Positions 16,984-25,408 of a stretch of DNA of 44,632 nt are shown here, in pieces (the stretch's first letter is position 1; each line of letters begins with the position of its first letter). Under the pieces are notes generated by a model that was given only the letters and a program-made list of their open reading frames with translations, had not been told where the DNA came from and ran no database searches. The DNA comes from Nonomuraea basaltis (GTDB taxonomy: Bacteria; Actinomycetota; Actinomycetes; Streptosporangiales; Streptosporangiaceae), in assembly GCF_005893125.1 (NCBI RefSeq), contig NZ_VCJS01000104.1:1-44632 (forward strand), read 5' to 3'. The position numbers were made by a program, and so were the translations under genes.

Positions 16984-17608
16984 CCCGCATCGTGATGTTC
17001 AGGCGGCCGGAGGCCAGCCCGGTGGCGGGGTCGCCCGTCCCCGGATAGACCTTCGGCACGCCGTGGTAGGCGAGCCGCGACGGGCCGCCGAACACGAACA
17101 GGTCACCGGAGGCCAGCTCGACGTCCATGTACGGCTTGCCGCGCGTCTCGGTGTTGCCGAACCGGAACAGGCACGTGTCGCCGATGCTCAGCGACACCAC
17201 CGGGGCGTCGGACTTCTCGTCCTTGTCCTGGTGCATGCCCATCCTGGCCTGGCCGTCGTAGAAGTTGATCAGCGCGGTGTCGGGCTCGTAGGTGTCGTCG
17301 GGGCGGCCGTACGCGGCGGCCAGGGCGCGGCGGCCCAGCTCGCCCAGCCAGCCGGGGAAGTCGGCCACCTTGCGGCCGTTCACGTCGTGGGCGAGGCGCG
17401 TATACCGGTAGGGCTGCCAGTGCCACCCGACGCATACGGTCTGCACGGACATGACGCCGCCCCCGGGCAGCTCGGTGTGCCGGATCGGCACCGGGCCCGT
17501 GGCCCAGGCGCGGCAGGCCTGGACGAGGTGCCGCTGCTCGTCCAGCGTGAGCCAGCCCGGCACGTGCACCGCGCCGGGCGCGATCTCCCGCATCGGCAGT
17601 GGGATCAT
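16967..17608 (-). CDS. alkB: AlkB-type alpha-ketoglutarate-dependent dioxygenase
   Basis: 213 residues with the 2-oxoglutarate/Fe(II) dioxygenase fold of AlkB. Iron ligands are HxD in GMHQDKDE (His126, Asp128) and His182 in AYHGV; 2-oxoglutarate would be held by Arg202 or Arg208 in SGRLNITMR and by the NFY motif (115-117). AlkB removes methyl groups from 1-methyladenine and 3-methylcytosine in DNA or RNA. The length fits E. coli AlkB (216). AAGGGAAG precedes the ATG by a few bases. A short oxygenase-like remnant ends 10 bases upstream in the same direction. Confidence 0.9.
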   Translation of the reverse strand: MIPLPMREIAPGAVHVPGWLTLDEQRHLVQACRAWATGPVPIRHTELPGGGVMSVQTVCVGWHWQPYRYTRLAHDVNGRKVADFPGWLGELGRRALAAAYGRPDDTYEPDTALINFYDGQARMGMHQDKDEKSDAPVVSLSIGDTCLFRFGNTETRGKPYMDVELASGDLFVFGGPSRLAYHGVPKVYPGTGDPATGLASGRLNITMRVTGLR

Positions 17609-17618
17609 GAAACTTCCC

Positions 17619-17720
17619 TTATACGGCGTCGTGGAGGACCAGCCCCAGCGTATGCCGGAGCCCCGACCGCACGGTGCTCACCCCGTGCCGCACGGGCGAG
17701 GCCGTGGTGTAGATGTCCAT
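17619..17720 (-). pseudogene. Remnant of a 2-oxoglutarate-Fe(II) oxygenase C-terminus
   Basis: This stretch reads MDIYTTASPVRHGV then STVRSGLRHTLGLVLHDAV and a stop. The HGV...PV-type...G.R.TLGLVFHDA arrangement is typical of the end of 2OG-Fe(II) oxygenases, holding the last iron-ligand histidine and the cosubstrate arginine. No N-terminal part exists; the upstream bases are the promoter region of the divergent lipase gene. It ends 10 bases before alkB, so it was probably the preceding gene of an operon. Alternatively it is a 33-residue expressed peptide. Confidence 0.5.
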
Positions 17721-17828
17721 ACTCCTGACAACACCGCCGGGCCGCCCGAATCGCGCGGGAATCGGACGTGGTTGTCGACCGCCGCGCCCCCGGCGTACGC
17801 TCACCGCAATCTCGATCGAGGAGTGAGC

Positions 17829-18644
17829 ATGGCCGAGTCGCGAGAGCACACCTTCGCCGGCGTACGAGGACTCAACGCGGTCCGAGAATGGCCCAACGAC
17901 CGGCCACGATACGTCGCCATCCTGATCCACGGGTACGGCGAGCACCTCGGCCGCTACGAGTACGTGGCCGACCGGCTCGTCCGGCACGGCGCCACCGTCT
18001 ACGGCCTCGACCACGTCGGCCACGGCAAGTCGGAGGGCGACCGGGTGCTGATCGAGGACTTCGAGGACGTGGTCACCGACGTGCACACGGTCGAGGAACG
18101 CGCCCGGGCCGACCACCCCGGCGTGCCCGTCGTGGCGATCGGCCACTCGATGGGCGGCATGATCGCCGCCCGGTACGCCCAGCGCTACGGCGCCGGCCTG
18201 GCCGCGCTCGTGCTGTCCGGTCCTGTGATCGGTGAGTGGGAGGTCGTCCCCGCGCTGCTGGCGCTCGACGAGCTGCCCGACATCCCCATCGACCCGGCCA
18301 CGCTCTCCCGCGACCCGTCCGTGGGCGTCGCGTACGCCGCCGACCCGCTGGTCTGGCACGGGCCGTTCAAGCGGGCCACAGTGGAGGCGTTCGCCGCGTC
18401 GCTGAGCGCGATCGCCAAGGGTGGGACGTTCGGGGCGCTGCCCACGCTGTGGGTGCATGGGGAAGACGACCAGCTCGTGCCGCTGGGGCCGAGCCGTACC
18501 GGGATCGAGGCGGTGCGCGGCACGGACCTGACCGAGCGGATCTACCCGGGGGCCAGGCACGAGGTGTTCAACGAGACCAACAGGGACGAGGTGCTGGACG
18601 ACGTCACGGCCTTCGTGGACCGCGCCCTGGCCGACCGGCCCTAG
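17829..18644 (+). CDS. Alpha/beta hydrolase, monoacylglycerol lipase type
   Basis: 271-residue serine hydrolase. HGYGEHLGRYEYVADRL near the N-terminus and LDHVGHGKSEG are the signature of the bacterial/eukaryotic monoglyceride lipase group. The catalytic triad can be placed as Ser107 (GHSMGG), Asp214 or its neighbour (HGEDDQLVP) and His244 (GARHEVFNE). It should cleave monoacylglycerols or similar short lipids in the cytosol, since there is no signal peptide. CGAGGAG lies about 6 bases before the ATG at 17829. Confidence 0.9.
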   Translation: MAESREHTFAGVRGLNAVREWPNDRPRYVAILIHGYGEHLGRYEYVADRLVRHGATVYGLDHVGHGKSEGDRVLIEDFEDVVTDVHTVEERARADHPGVPVVAIGHSMGGMIAARYAQRYGAGLAALVLSGPVIGEWEVVPALLALDELPDIPIDPATLSRDPSVGVAYAADPLVWHGPFKRATVEAFAASLSAIAKGGTFGALPTLWVHGEDDQLVPLGPSRTGIEAVRGTDLTERIYPGARHEVFNETNRDEVLDDVTAFVDRALADRP

Positions 18645-18692
18645 CGTCCCCGGACGGCCGCCGGCTTTCGCGGGACCACCCCGACCTTGCGT

Positions 18693-19217
18693 TCAGCGGA
18701 CGGGGAGCCAGACGTGCCCCGAACCGCGCGTCCGCGTCAGCTCGATCTTCCAGCAGCCACGCTTCGGGAAGACGAACCCGGTGCCCCATTCCTCACCGGG
18801 CCGTTTCCAGCTCGACCCGCCATGCGCCTCCGGTCCCCAGATGAGCGTGGCCCGGGTGCCGTCCGGAAGCACGCCCCTGACCTGGAGCGGCCCTTCGCCC
18901 GTCATCCGCCACACGATCTTGATCTCCTCGCCGCGGGGGAGCGGCGGCGGGGCCTTGGCGAAGAGCAGCCCCCACAGCTCGGCGTCCTCGGCCGTCCCCT
19001 GCACCTCCGGAAACCCGTCACCCAGGAGCACCGAGGTCCCGTTGCACCCGGCACCGGTTGCGACAGGACTCAGGCTGGGGCTTGGCGCCGAAGTCGCGTT
19101 CGTGGCCGGAGCCTTCGACGGGACCGTCCCCGCCGCAGGGCGCTCACCGGCCGCGGCACCACACCCGGCAACCGCCACCACACCCAGCAGGAGCGGCGCC
19201 ACCACTATCCACCTCAT
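18693..19217 (-). CDS. Secreted lipoprotein of unknown function
   Basis: 174 residues. A signal peptide with lipobox VAVAGC predicts a membrane-anchored extracellular protein, followed by a Ser/Pro/Ala linker and a beta-rich domain of about 110 residues with two cysteines (GAGCNGTS and KRGCWKIEL) that probably form a disulfide. GSGHVWLPVR ends the protein. I do not recognise a named family; WGPEAHGGSSWKRPGEEWGTGFVFPK suggests a conserved tryptophan-rich surface. The ATG at 19217 is supported by GAGGAGG 4 bases upstream. Confidence 0.75.
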   Translation of the reverse strand: MRWIVVAPLLLGVVAVAGCGAAAGERPAAGTVPSKAPATNATSAPSPSLSPVATGAGCNGTSVLLGDGFPEVQGTAEDAELWGLLFAKAPPPLPRGEEIKIVWRMTGEGPLQVRGVLPDGTRATLIWGPEAHGGSSWKRPGEEWGTGFVFPKRGCWKIELTRTRGSGHVWLPVR

Positions 19218-19377
19218 CGAACCTCCTCGTCCCTGCCTACTCCGGACACCGGCAGAAGGTTCCGGCCATCCCGCCACGGGCGGCCGAGGGCGGGCAGGCC
19301 GAGCGCCGACGGAGAATTCACCGCCTCGCCGATGATTTTTCCGCCACAGCCGGGTCTGCACCTACAAAGGAGGCGAT

Positions 19378-19992
19378 ATGGGCGGCGGGCCGGGAATGGC
19401 GCTGACGGCGGGTGTGGCGTTGCTGGAGCGGGCGATCAACTACACGCTAGGCAGCCTGCGCGTCGTAACCCCGGGCGCCCTCTGCCGCCCCACCCCATGC
19501 GCGGGCTGGAGCCTGGAGACGCTGCTCGACCACGTGAACGACGCACTCAGAATGCTCAACGAGGCCGCGTCGGGCGACATCAGCCTGGGCAGACTCGCCC
19601 GCAAAAGAGCCGCCTGCGGCGGAAATCCGGCGCTCCTCCTCAGAGACGACGCGACCGAGGTCCTCGGCATCTGGGCAGGCACGCTCACCGACGACGTGAT
19701 CTCCATTCACGACCGTCACCTGACGAGCCCGATCGTGGCCGCGGTGGGCGCGATCGAGCTCGCCGTCCATGGCTGGGACGTGGCCAGGACCTGTGGCGAG
19801 CACCGCCCCATCCCGCCCCTCATGGCCGAGGAACTGCTCGACCTGGCCCAGCTCTTCGTCACGCAGGCCGACCGGCCGGACCGTTTCGCCGCGCAGGTGA
19901 CCGTCCCGTCGCACGCGCCCGCGCAGGACCACCTGCTCGCCTACCTCGGCCGCGACCCGACCTGGCCGTCCTGTCCTGACCTGGGGACCTAA
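19378..19992 (+). CDS. TIGR03086-like, maleylpyruvate-isomerase-fold protein
   Basis: 204 residues of the DinB/MDMPI fold found in mycothiol-dependent enzymes of actinobacteria. The pattern LCRPTPCAGWSLETLLDHVND (about residues 36-56) supplies the first metal histidine, and the later ELAVHGWDVARTCG gives the second. Members are presumed thiol-dependent metal enzymes, mostly uncharacterised. AAGGAGG sits 4 bases before the ATG, one of the strongest ribosome sites in the window. It is a single-gene unit. Confidence 0.85.
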   Translation: MGGGPGMALTAGVALLERAINYTLGSLRVVTPGALCRPTPCAGWSLETLLDHVNDALRMLNEAASGDISLGRLARKRAACGGNPALLLRDDATEVLGIWAGTLTDDVISIHDRHLTSPIVAAVGAIELAVHGWDVARTCGEHRPIPPLMAEELLDLAQLFVTQADRPDRFAAQVTVPSHAPAQDHLLAYLGRDPTWPSCPDLGT

Positions 19993-20325
19993 CCTCAGTG
20001 GTCAGCACCCCCTACCCGGCCCCGCACTTTCCGCGCGGACACCGTACGATCACCCTGTACGCAAAGACCACCCATTCGGGGCATGGCTCTCCGTGATCCC
20101 GCGAACCCGCCACGGCCCGGCCGAGACGGTGAGAAGATCGTAAGCGGGCACCCGCTCCCACCGGGCCAGGGGGCCGACAACACGTCCGGCCGGTCGATCG
20201 GCGGCGCGGCGGCATCTGATCGCCGAGACCGGGCCGACCAACGTGGTGGCGACGACCGTTCTTCGTGCGGCCGTCGCCACCACCACACCCGCCGAAGGTG
20301 TCCAAGACTCGATCACTGGTCATGC
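19993..20325. other. Gene-free stretch between the MDMPI-like gene and recQ
   Basis: This 333-base interval lies between two convergent genes. Short open frames exist on the minus strand but none has a ribosome site, recognisable domain or typical codon use. No strong hairpin followed by a T-run was found. I see nothing in it that can be annotated. Confidence 0.5.
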
Positions 20326-22143
20326 TCAGCCTTCGTCGTCGGCGAGGACCTGGAGGACCTGCTCCCCGTATTTCGCCAGCTTGTTCTCACCGACCCCGTT
20401 CACCGTGCCCAGCTCCGCCAGCGACGACGGCGACCGGGTGGCGATCTCCCGCAGCGTGGCGTCGTGGAAGATGACGTACGCGGGAACCCCCTGCTCCTTC
20501 GCGGTGGCCCCCCGCCACGCCCGCAGGCTCTCGAACACCGGGGCGGCCTCCGCGGGCAGCTCGGCCGCCACGGGCTGAGCCTTGGCCGAGGCGGCGACCT
20601 TGGCGCGGGCCGGGCGCGGGGTTTCGCGGCGCAGCAGGACCTCGCGCTGCCCGCGCAGCACCGTCGCGCTGGCGTCCGTGAGCACCAGCGCCCCATGGGC
20701 CGGCTCCACCGCCAGCAGGTCCTGCGCCAGCAGTTGCCGCACCACTCCGTGCCACTCCGCGTTGCCCAGCTCGGTCCCCACCCCGAACACGGTCAGCGTC
20801 TCGTGCCCGTGCTGCAGCACCTTGGCGGTCTTCTTGCCGAGCAGGATGTCCACCACCTGTCCCACCCCGAACTTCTGCCGCCTCTCCCGCGCCAGCCGCA
20901 GCACCGTCGACAGCACCTTCTGGGCGGGGATCGTGCCGTCCCACGACTCGGGAGGGGTCTGGCAGGTGTCGCAGTTGCCGCAGGGCTCGGAGCCCTTCTG
21001 CCCGAAGTAGTCGAGCAGCATCACCCGGCGGCACCCCACGGTCTCGCAGAGCGCCAGCATGGCGTCCAGGTGGTGGACCTGGCGGCGGCGGTGCGCCTCG
21101 TCGCCCTCCATGGCCATCCGCCGGTGCTGGACCACGTCCTGCAGGCCGTACGCCATCCACGCCGTCGCCGGCAGCCCGTCGCGCCCGGCCCGCCCGGTCT
21201 CCTGGTAGTAGCCCTCCACCGACTTGGGCAGGTCGAGGTGGGCGACGAAGCGCACGTCCGGCTTGTCGATGCCCATGCCGAACGCGATCGTGGCCACCAC
21301 GATCAGCCCCTCCTCCCGCAGGAAGCGGGCCTGGTGCGTGGCTCGGGTGCGAGCGTCGAGCCCCGCGTGGTACGGCACCGCCGCGATGCCGTTGTCCACC
21401 AGGAACTCGGCGATCTTCTCGACCGAGGAGCGCGACAGGCAGTAGACGATGCCGGACTCGTCAGGATGCTCGGTGCGCAGGAACTCCAGCAGCTGCCGCT
21501 TGGGCTCGCTCTTGGGCGTGATGCGGTAGTGGATGTTGGGCCGGTCGAAGCTGGCGACGAAGTGGCGGGCCTGGTCGAGGCCGAGCCTGGAGGAGATCTC
21601 CGCGTGGGTGGCCGGGGTGGCGGTCGCGGTCAGCGCGATGCGCGGCACCTCGGGCCAGCGCTCGCGCAGCTCGGAGAGGGCGAGGTAGTCGGGGCGGAAA
21701 TCGTGCCCCCACTGCGCCACGCAGTGCGCCTCGTCGATGGCGAACACCGCGATGTCGCCCTTGGCCAGCAGCCGCGTCGTGGCCTCCACGCGCAGCCGCT
21801 CGGGGGCGAGGTAGAGCAGATCGAGCTCGCCTGCCAGGAACGCGGCCTCCACCATCTGGCGCTCGTCGAAGTCCTGCGTCGAGTTGAGGAACCCGGCGCG
21901 CACGCCGAGCGCCCGCAGCGCGTCGACCTGGTCCTGCATCAGCGCGATCAGGGGCGAGATGACCACCCCCACGCCGGGGCGCACCAAGGCAGGGATCTGA
22001 TAGCAGAGCGATTTGCCGCCGCCGGTGGGCATGAGGACGAGCGCGTCGCCGCCGGTCACGACATGATCGATGATCTCCTGCTGACCCGCCCTGAACGAGT
22101 CATAGCCGAACACGCGGTGCAGAGCCTCGGAGGGAGTATCCAT
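20326..22143 (-). CDS. recQ: ATP-dependent DNA helicase RecQ
   Basis: 605 residues, close to the 609 of E. coli RecQ. Helicase motifs: motif I MPTGGGKS (38-45), DEAH (137-140), the RecQ-specific aromatic loop AQWGHDFRPDY, and motif VI QETGRAGRDG. The zinc domain cysteines CETVGC...CGNCDTC follow, then the winged helix and a C-terminal HRDC domain (PAYVIFHDATLREIA to NKLAKYGEQVL). RecQ unwinds DNA 3'-5' in recombination and fork repair. The full domain set suggests an active enzyme. No clear LexA box was found upstream. Confidence 0.95.
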   Translation of the reverse strand: MDTPSEALHRVFGYDSFRAGQQEIIDHVVTGGDALVLMPTGGGKSLCYQIPALVRPGVGVVISPLIALMQDQVDALRALGVRAGFLNSTQDFDERQMVEAAFLAGELDLLYLAPERLRVEATTRLLAKGDIAVFAIDEAHCVAQWGHDFRPDYLALSELRERWPEVPRIALTATATPATHAEISSRLGLDQARHFVASFDRPNIHYRITPKSEPKRQLLEFLRTEHPDESGIVYCLSRSSVEKIAEFLVDNGIAAVPYHAGLDARTRATHQARFLREEGLIVVATIAFGMGIDKPDVRFVAHLDLPKSVEGYYQETGRAGRDGLPATAWMAYGLQDVVQHRRMAMEGDEAHRRRQVHHLDAMLALCETVGCRRVMLLDYFGQKGSEPCGNCDTCQTPPESWDGTIPAQKVLSTVLRLARERRQKFGVGQVVDILLGKKTAKVLQHGHETLTVFGVGTELGNAEWHGVVRQLLAQDLLAVEPAHGALVLTDASATVLRGQREVLLRRETPRPARAKVAASAKAQPVAAELPAEAAPVFESLRAWRGATAKEQGVPAYVIFHDATLREIATRSPSSLAELGTVNGVGENKLAKYGEQVLQVLADDEG

Positions 22144-22254
22144 GCGGCTACCTTACGTGTTCGCGGGCGGACGTTGCGTGAGTTCGCGGAGGGCGATCGC
22201 GCTCAGGCGGGCGTCCCGCCGACCCTCCCAAGCCGATCGTAGGCGCGGACACCG

Positions 22255-23448
22255 CTACCCGCGATCGGGCGCTGAACGCGACCTATCGTAAGCCACCAGC
22301 GACAGCGCTCCGAGCGCGCAGGCGGCCGCCACCAGCCCCATCACCGCGGGGTATCCGGCGAACTGCGCGACCCCGGCCGCCGCCAGCGGCGCGATCGCCT
22401 TGGCAACGGTGATCGGCAGGTGGAGCGTACCGCTCAAGGACGCGTACGCGGCGGTGCCGTACCGGTCGGCGAGCAGCGCGGGCCGGGCGATCGTCGCCAC
22501 CCCGAACCCCAGCCCGAACAGCACCACCGCCGCGACGGCCCCCGGCACGCTCCGCCCGGCGAGCGGCAGCAGCACCGCCGCCAGCCCCTGCAGCCCGAAC
22601 ATCACCGCCGTGATCAGCGCCACCCGCCAGCGCGCCTGCAGCCCCGTGCTGACCAGCCGGCCCGTCACCGACAGCACCCCGAGCAGCCCCGCCACGCTCG
22701 CCGCGAACACCGGCGGATGCCCGAGTGTGATCAGGTACGTGACCAGCAGCACCCCCATGACCGCCACCGCCCCGGTGTGGGTCAGGAACCCGGCCGCCAG
22801 CAGCCAGAAGGCCCGCTCGCGCAGCGCGGCGCCGACGATCTCGCCCCGGTTCGCGTGGGGAGGCGCCCGCCGGCTCCGCACCGCCAGCCCGTGCAGGGGT
22901 ACGGCGGTCAGGGCGTACCCGGCGGCCAGCATGACCAGCGCCTGCCGCCACCCGTACCGGTCGACGAGGAACCCGGTCAGCGGCAGGAAGATGCTGGAGG
23001 CGAACCCGGCGACCACGGTCACCGCCAGCAGCGCCCGTGCCCGCCGCGCCGCGTCGAACCAGGCCACGATCACCGCGAACGCGGCCTCGTACAGCACCAT
23101 CGCCGACGCCACGCCCAGCACTGCGCACACGAGGTAGAGCTGCGCCACGGACTCCACCTGCGACCACGCCAGCACCGCGGCCGCGCCCAGCGCGGAGCCC
23201 ACCGTCATCAGCCCGCGCCCGCCGTGCCGGTCCAGCCAGCGCCCGATGACCGGCGCCAGCACCCCCGACACCAGGACGGCCAGCGTGATCGCCCCGGTGA
23301 GCTGTGCGACCCCGGCATCCAGGTCACGCGACATCGGCGGGATGAACACCGAGAACGCGTAATAGAGCACGCCATATCCGGCGGTCTGGGTGATCGCGAG
23401 TGCACCGACCATGCGCGCGGGCGATTTCAGGCCGGGTGTGGCGATCAC
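22255..23448 (-). CDS. MFS transporter
   Basis: 397 residues with 12 predicted membrane helices. The motif RWLDRHGGRG between helices 2 and 3 is the major-facilitator loop signature, and DRYGWRQALV recurs between helices 5 and 6. The group resembles monocarboxylate/OxlT-like or drug-efflux MFS proteins; no substrate can be given. GTG start at 23448, with AGGTGAT a few bases upstream. It is divergent from the SDR gene across 132 bases. Confidence 0.88.
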   Translation of the reverse strand: MIATPGLKSPARMVGALAITQTAGYGVLYYAFSVFIPPMSRDLDAGVAQLTGAITLAVLVSGVLAPVIGRWLDRHGGRGLMTVGSALGAAAVLAWSQVESVAQLYLVCAVLGVASAMVLYEAAFAVIVAWFDAARRARALLAVTVVAGFASSIFLPLTGFLVDRYGWRQALVMLAAGYALTAVPLHGLAVRSRRAPPHANRGEIVGAALRERAFWLLAAGFLTHTGAVAVMGVLLVTYLITLGHPPVFAASVAGLLGVLSVTGRLVSTGLQARWRVALITAVMFGLQGLAAVLLPLAGRSVPGAVAAVVLFGLGFGVATIARPALLADRYGTAAYASLSGTLHLPITVAKAIAPLAAAGVAQFAGYPAVMGLVAAACALGALSLVAYDRSRSAPDRG

Positions 23449-23580
23449 ATCACCTGTCGTTCCCGTTCATCAGCCGGAAATACGGTGATTAGCGTCACGT
23501 CATCCGCAGGCACCCAGAGGTCCCGCGGCACCGGACCGTCGGCGCACCTCTCCGGCAGGAAAGCCGACTAGCGTCGGGTC

Positions 23581-24342
23581 ATGAGTCTTTCGTACGTGGT
23601 GACCGGCGGCGGGCGCGGCATCGGCAAGGCCGTGGTCGAGCGGCTCCTCGGCGAGAAGGACACCGTGGTCGCCATCGAGCGCGACCCCGACGCCCTCGCC
23701 TGGGCCGGCCCCCGCGTGGTGCCCGTGATCGGCGACGCGGCAGACGAGGAGATCGCCGCCTGGGCCGCCGACCTGGCCCAGGAGTCGGGCACGCTGAGCG
23801 GCTGGGTCAACAACGCCGCCGTGTTCCGGGACGCCTCCGTCCACTCGTCGCCGATCGCCGAGGTCAGAGCGCTGATCGCGGCCAACCTGGACCTGGCCGT
23901 CGTGGGCTGCGCCACCGCCGTGCGCCACTTCCTCGCCGCCGGCACCCCGGGCGCCATCGTGAACATCACCTCCCACCAGGCCGCCAGGGCGGTGCCCGGC
24001 AGCCTCCCGTACGCGACGGCGAAGGCCGCCACCGAGGGCCTGACCAGGGCGCTGGCCGTCGAGTACGGCAGGCGCGGCATCCGGGTCAACGCCGTCGCCC
24101 CCGGGACGGTGGCCACCGAGCGCTACGAGTCCTTCCTCGCCTCGCGCACCCCGGAGGAGGCGGCGGCCGTCGAGCAGCAGCTCGCCACGCTCCATCCGCT
24201 GGGCCGCGTCGCCGCGCCCGCCGAGGTGGCCTCCGTCGTGGCGTACCTCCTGTCGGACGACGCCGGGTTCGTCAACGGCGCCACGATCCCCGTCGACGGC
24301 GGCCGTACGGTGCTCGGGCTCGATCCCGAATCCAGGGAATGA
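23581..24342 (+). CDS. SDR family oxidoreductase
   Basis: 253-residue classical short-chain dehydrogenase. Cofactor motif TGGGRGIG (8-15), NNAA (77-80), and catalytic Ser131, Tyr144 and Lys148 in SLPYATAKAA; the 13-residue spacing from Ser to Tyr is standard. A glycine-rich tail GFVNGATIPVDGG is also typical. Cofactor preference and substrate are unknown. Its TGA stop is inside a probable Zur site for the following L31 gene. Confidence 0.92.
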   Translation: MSLSYVVTGGGRGIGKAVVERLLGEKDTVVAIERDPDALAWAGPRVVPVIGDAADEEIAAWAADLAQESGTLSGWVNNAAVFRDASVHSSPIAEVRALIAANLDLAVVGCATAVRHFLAAGTPGAIVNITSHQAARAVPGSLPYATAKAATEGLTRALAVEYGRRGIRVNAVAPGTVATERYESFLASRTPEEAAAVEQQLATLHPLGRVAAPAEVASVVAYLLSDDAGFVNGATIPVDGGRTVLGLDPESRE

Positions 24343-24354
24343 AAACCGTTGTCG
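24340..24354. promoter_or_regulatory. Probable Zur box upstream of type B L31 gene
   Basis: TGAAAACCGTTGTCG is a dyad around one C (TGAAAAC / GTTGTCG, 5 of 7 pairs) resembling actinobacterial Zur sites (TGAAAAnnnnTTTTCA type; 10 of 15 match). It is 17 bases before the ATG of a zinc-free L31 paralogue, a gene that Zur is known to repress in actinobacteria and Bacillus. It overlaps the TGA stop of the SDR gene. Confidence 0.6.
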
Positions 24355-24370
24355 CAGGGTTGAGGGGGGC

Positions 24371-24637
24371 ATGAAGAAGAACCTGCACCCCGCGTACCGT
24401 CCGGTCGTCTTCCGTGACCCGAGCGTCGGCTACGCCTTCCTCACCCGTTCGACCCTGGCCAGCGACAGGACGATCGAGTGGGAGGACGGCAAGACGTATC
24501 CGGTCGTCGACGTGGACGTGTCGTCGGCCAGTCACCCCTTCTACACCGGCCGCGGCCGCATCCTCGACACCGCCGGTCGCGTCGAGCGCTTCAAGCAGCG
24601 CTACGGTGATCCGCGTTCAGCGGCTCACCGCAGCTAA
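24371..24637 (+). CDS. rpmE2: Type B 50S ribosomal protein L31 (zinc-independent)
   Basis: 88 residues starting MKKNLHPAYRPVVFRD, the typical opening of type B L31. It contains no cysteine at all, so it cannot bind the zinc that type A L31 holds with CxxC. Known role: replaces the zinc form in ribosomes when zinc is scarce, freeing zinc. SSASHPFYTG and RVERFKQRYG match the family. GGGGGG lies a few bases before the ATG. A likely Zur site just upstream fits zinc control. Confidence 0.95.
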   Translation: MKKNLHPAYRPVVFRDPSVGYAFLTRSTLASDRTIEWEDGKTYPVVDVDVSSASHPFYTGRGRILDTAGRVERFKQRYGDPRSAAHRS

Positions 24638-24667
24638 CGGAGCCCTACCTACGGCAAGATGTGACGC

Positions 24668-25408
24668 ATGCTTGATTCGCCCCTGTCCGCCCGCCTCGAG
24701 GCATCCAGCCGGATCCTCGTCGCGGGAGCGGGCGGGGGCTTCGACGTGTACGCCGGGTTACCGCTCGCCCTGGCCCTCCGCGAGCAGGGCAAGGAGGTCC
24801 ACCTGGCGAACCTGTCGTTCAGCCGCCTGGACGCGATCGTGCTGGTCGACGGCGGCACCGACATCCTCATGCGCGGCGACGAGTCCGGTCTCGGCACGCC
24901 GGTCGAGGACATGGCCAGCCTCGCCGCCGTCCACGGGCTCGACCTGCCGGAGAAGATCGTCGCCTGCCTCGGCTTCGGCATCGACGCCTACCACGGCGTC
25001 AACCACGCGCAGGTCCTGGAGAACCTCGCGGCGCTGGAGCGCGACGGCGCCTACCTGGGCGCGTTCTCGCTGTCGCGGGCCACGAAGCCGGGCTCGCTGT
25101 ACCTTGACGCGGTCGCCCACGCCCAGGCCGAGATGCCGGGCTATCCCAGCATCGTGAACGGCTCGATCGCGGCGGCGGTGCGCGGCGAGTTCGGCGACGT
25201 GCGCTTCACTGAGCGGACGCGCGGCAGCGAGCTGTTCATCAATCCCCTCATGGCCATCTATTTCGCCGTGGACCTCGACGGGCTGGCCCAGCGGTCGCTC
25301 TATCTCGACCGCATCGAGGACACCGTGCTGGCCCGGCAGATCGCCGCGGTCATCGAGGTGTACCGGGAAGAGGTCACGCCCCGCCTCCCCAGGGCGTTTC
25401 CGCACTAG
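24668..25408 (+). CDS. DUF1152 protein, apparently lacking an internal segment
   Basis: 246 residues of the DUF1152 family. The N-terminus has the nucleotide-fold motif VAGAGGGFDVYAGLPL (18-33) and HLANLSFS (45-52). Immediately after it comes LDAIVLVDGGTDILMRGDESGLGTP, which in the family members I recall lies some 70-80 residues further on. The usual segment with a YFPE-like motif is missing, in frame. The C-terminal part (VNGSI, RTRGSELFINPLMA) is intact. Function of the family is unknown. Its TAG stop shares CTAG with that of the convergent TetR gene. Confidence 0.75.
   Translation: MLDSPLSARLEASSRILVAGAGGGFDVYAGLPLALALREQGKEVHLANLSFSRLDAIVLVDGGTDILMRGDESGLGTPVEDMASLAAVHGLDLPEKIVACLGFGIDAYHGVNHAQVLENLAALERDGAYLGAFSLSRATKPGSLYLDAVAHAQAEMPGYPSIVNGSIAAAVRGEFGDVRFTERTRGSELFINPLMAIYFAVDLDGLAQRSLYLDRIEDTVLARQIAAVIEVYREEVTPRLPRAFPH

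Noticed and set aside
20050..20316. Short minus-strand frames in the gap before recQ
   Set aside because: No ribosome site, domain or codon bias, and several frames overlap equally; not reported as genes.
20083..22242. A 719-codon plus-strand frame across recQ
   Set aside because: Composition typical of antisense shadow; RecQ on the minus strand has all helicase motifs.
22144..22254. Possible LexA box upstream of recQ (GAACACGTAAGG)
   Set aside because: Only the GAAC half is present; the GTTC half needed for an SOS box is missing.
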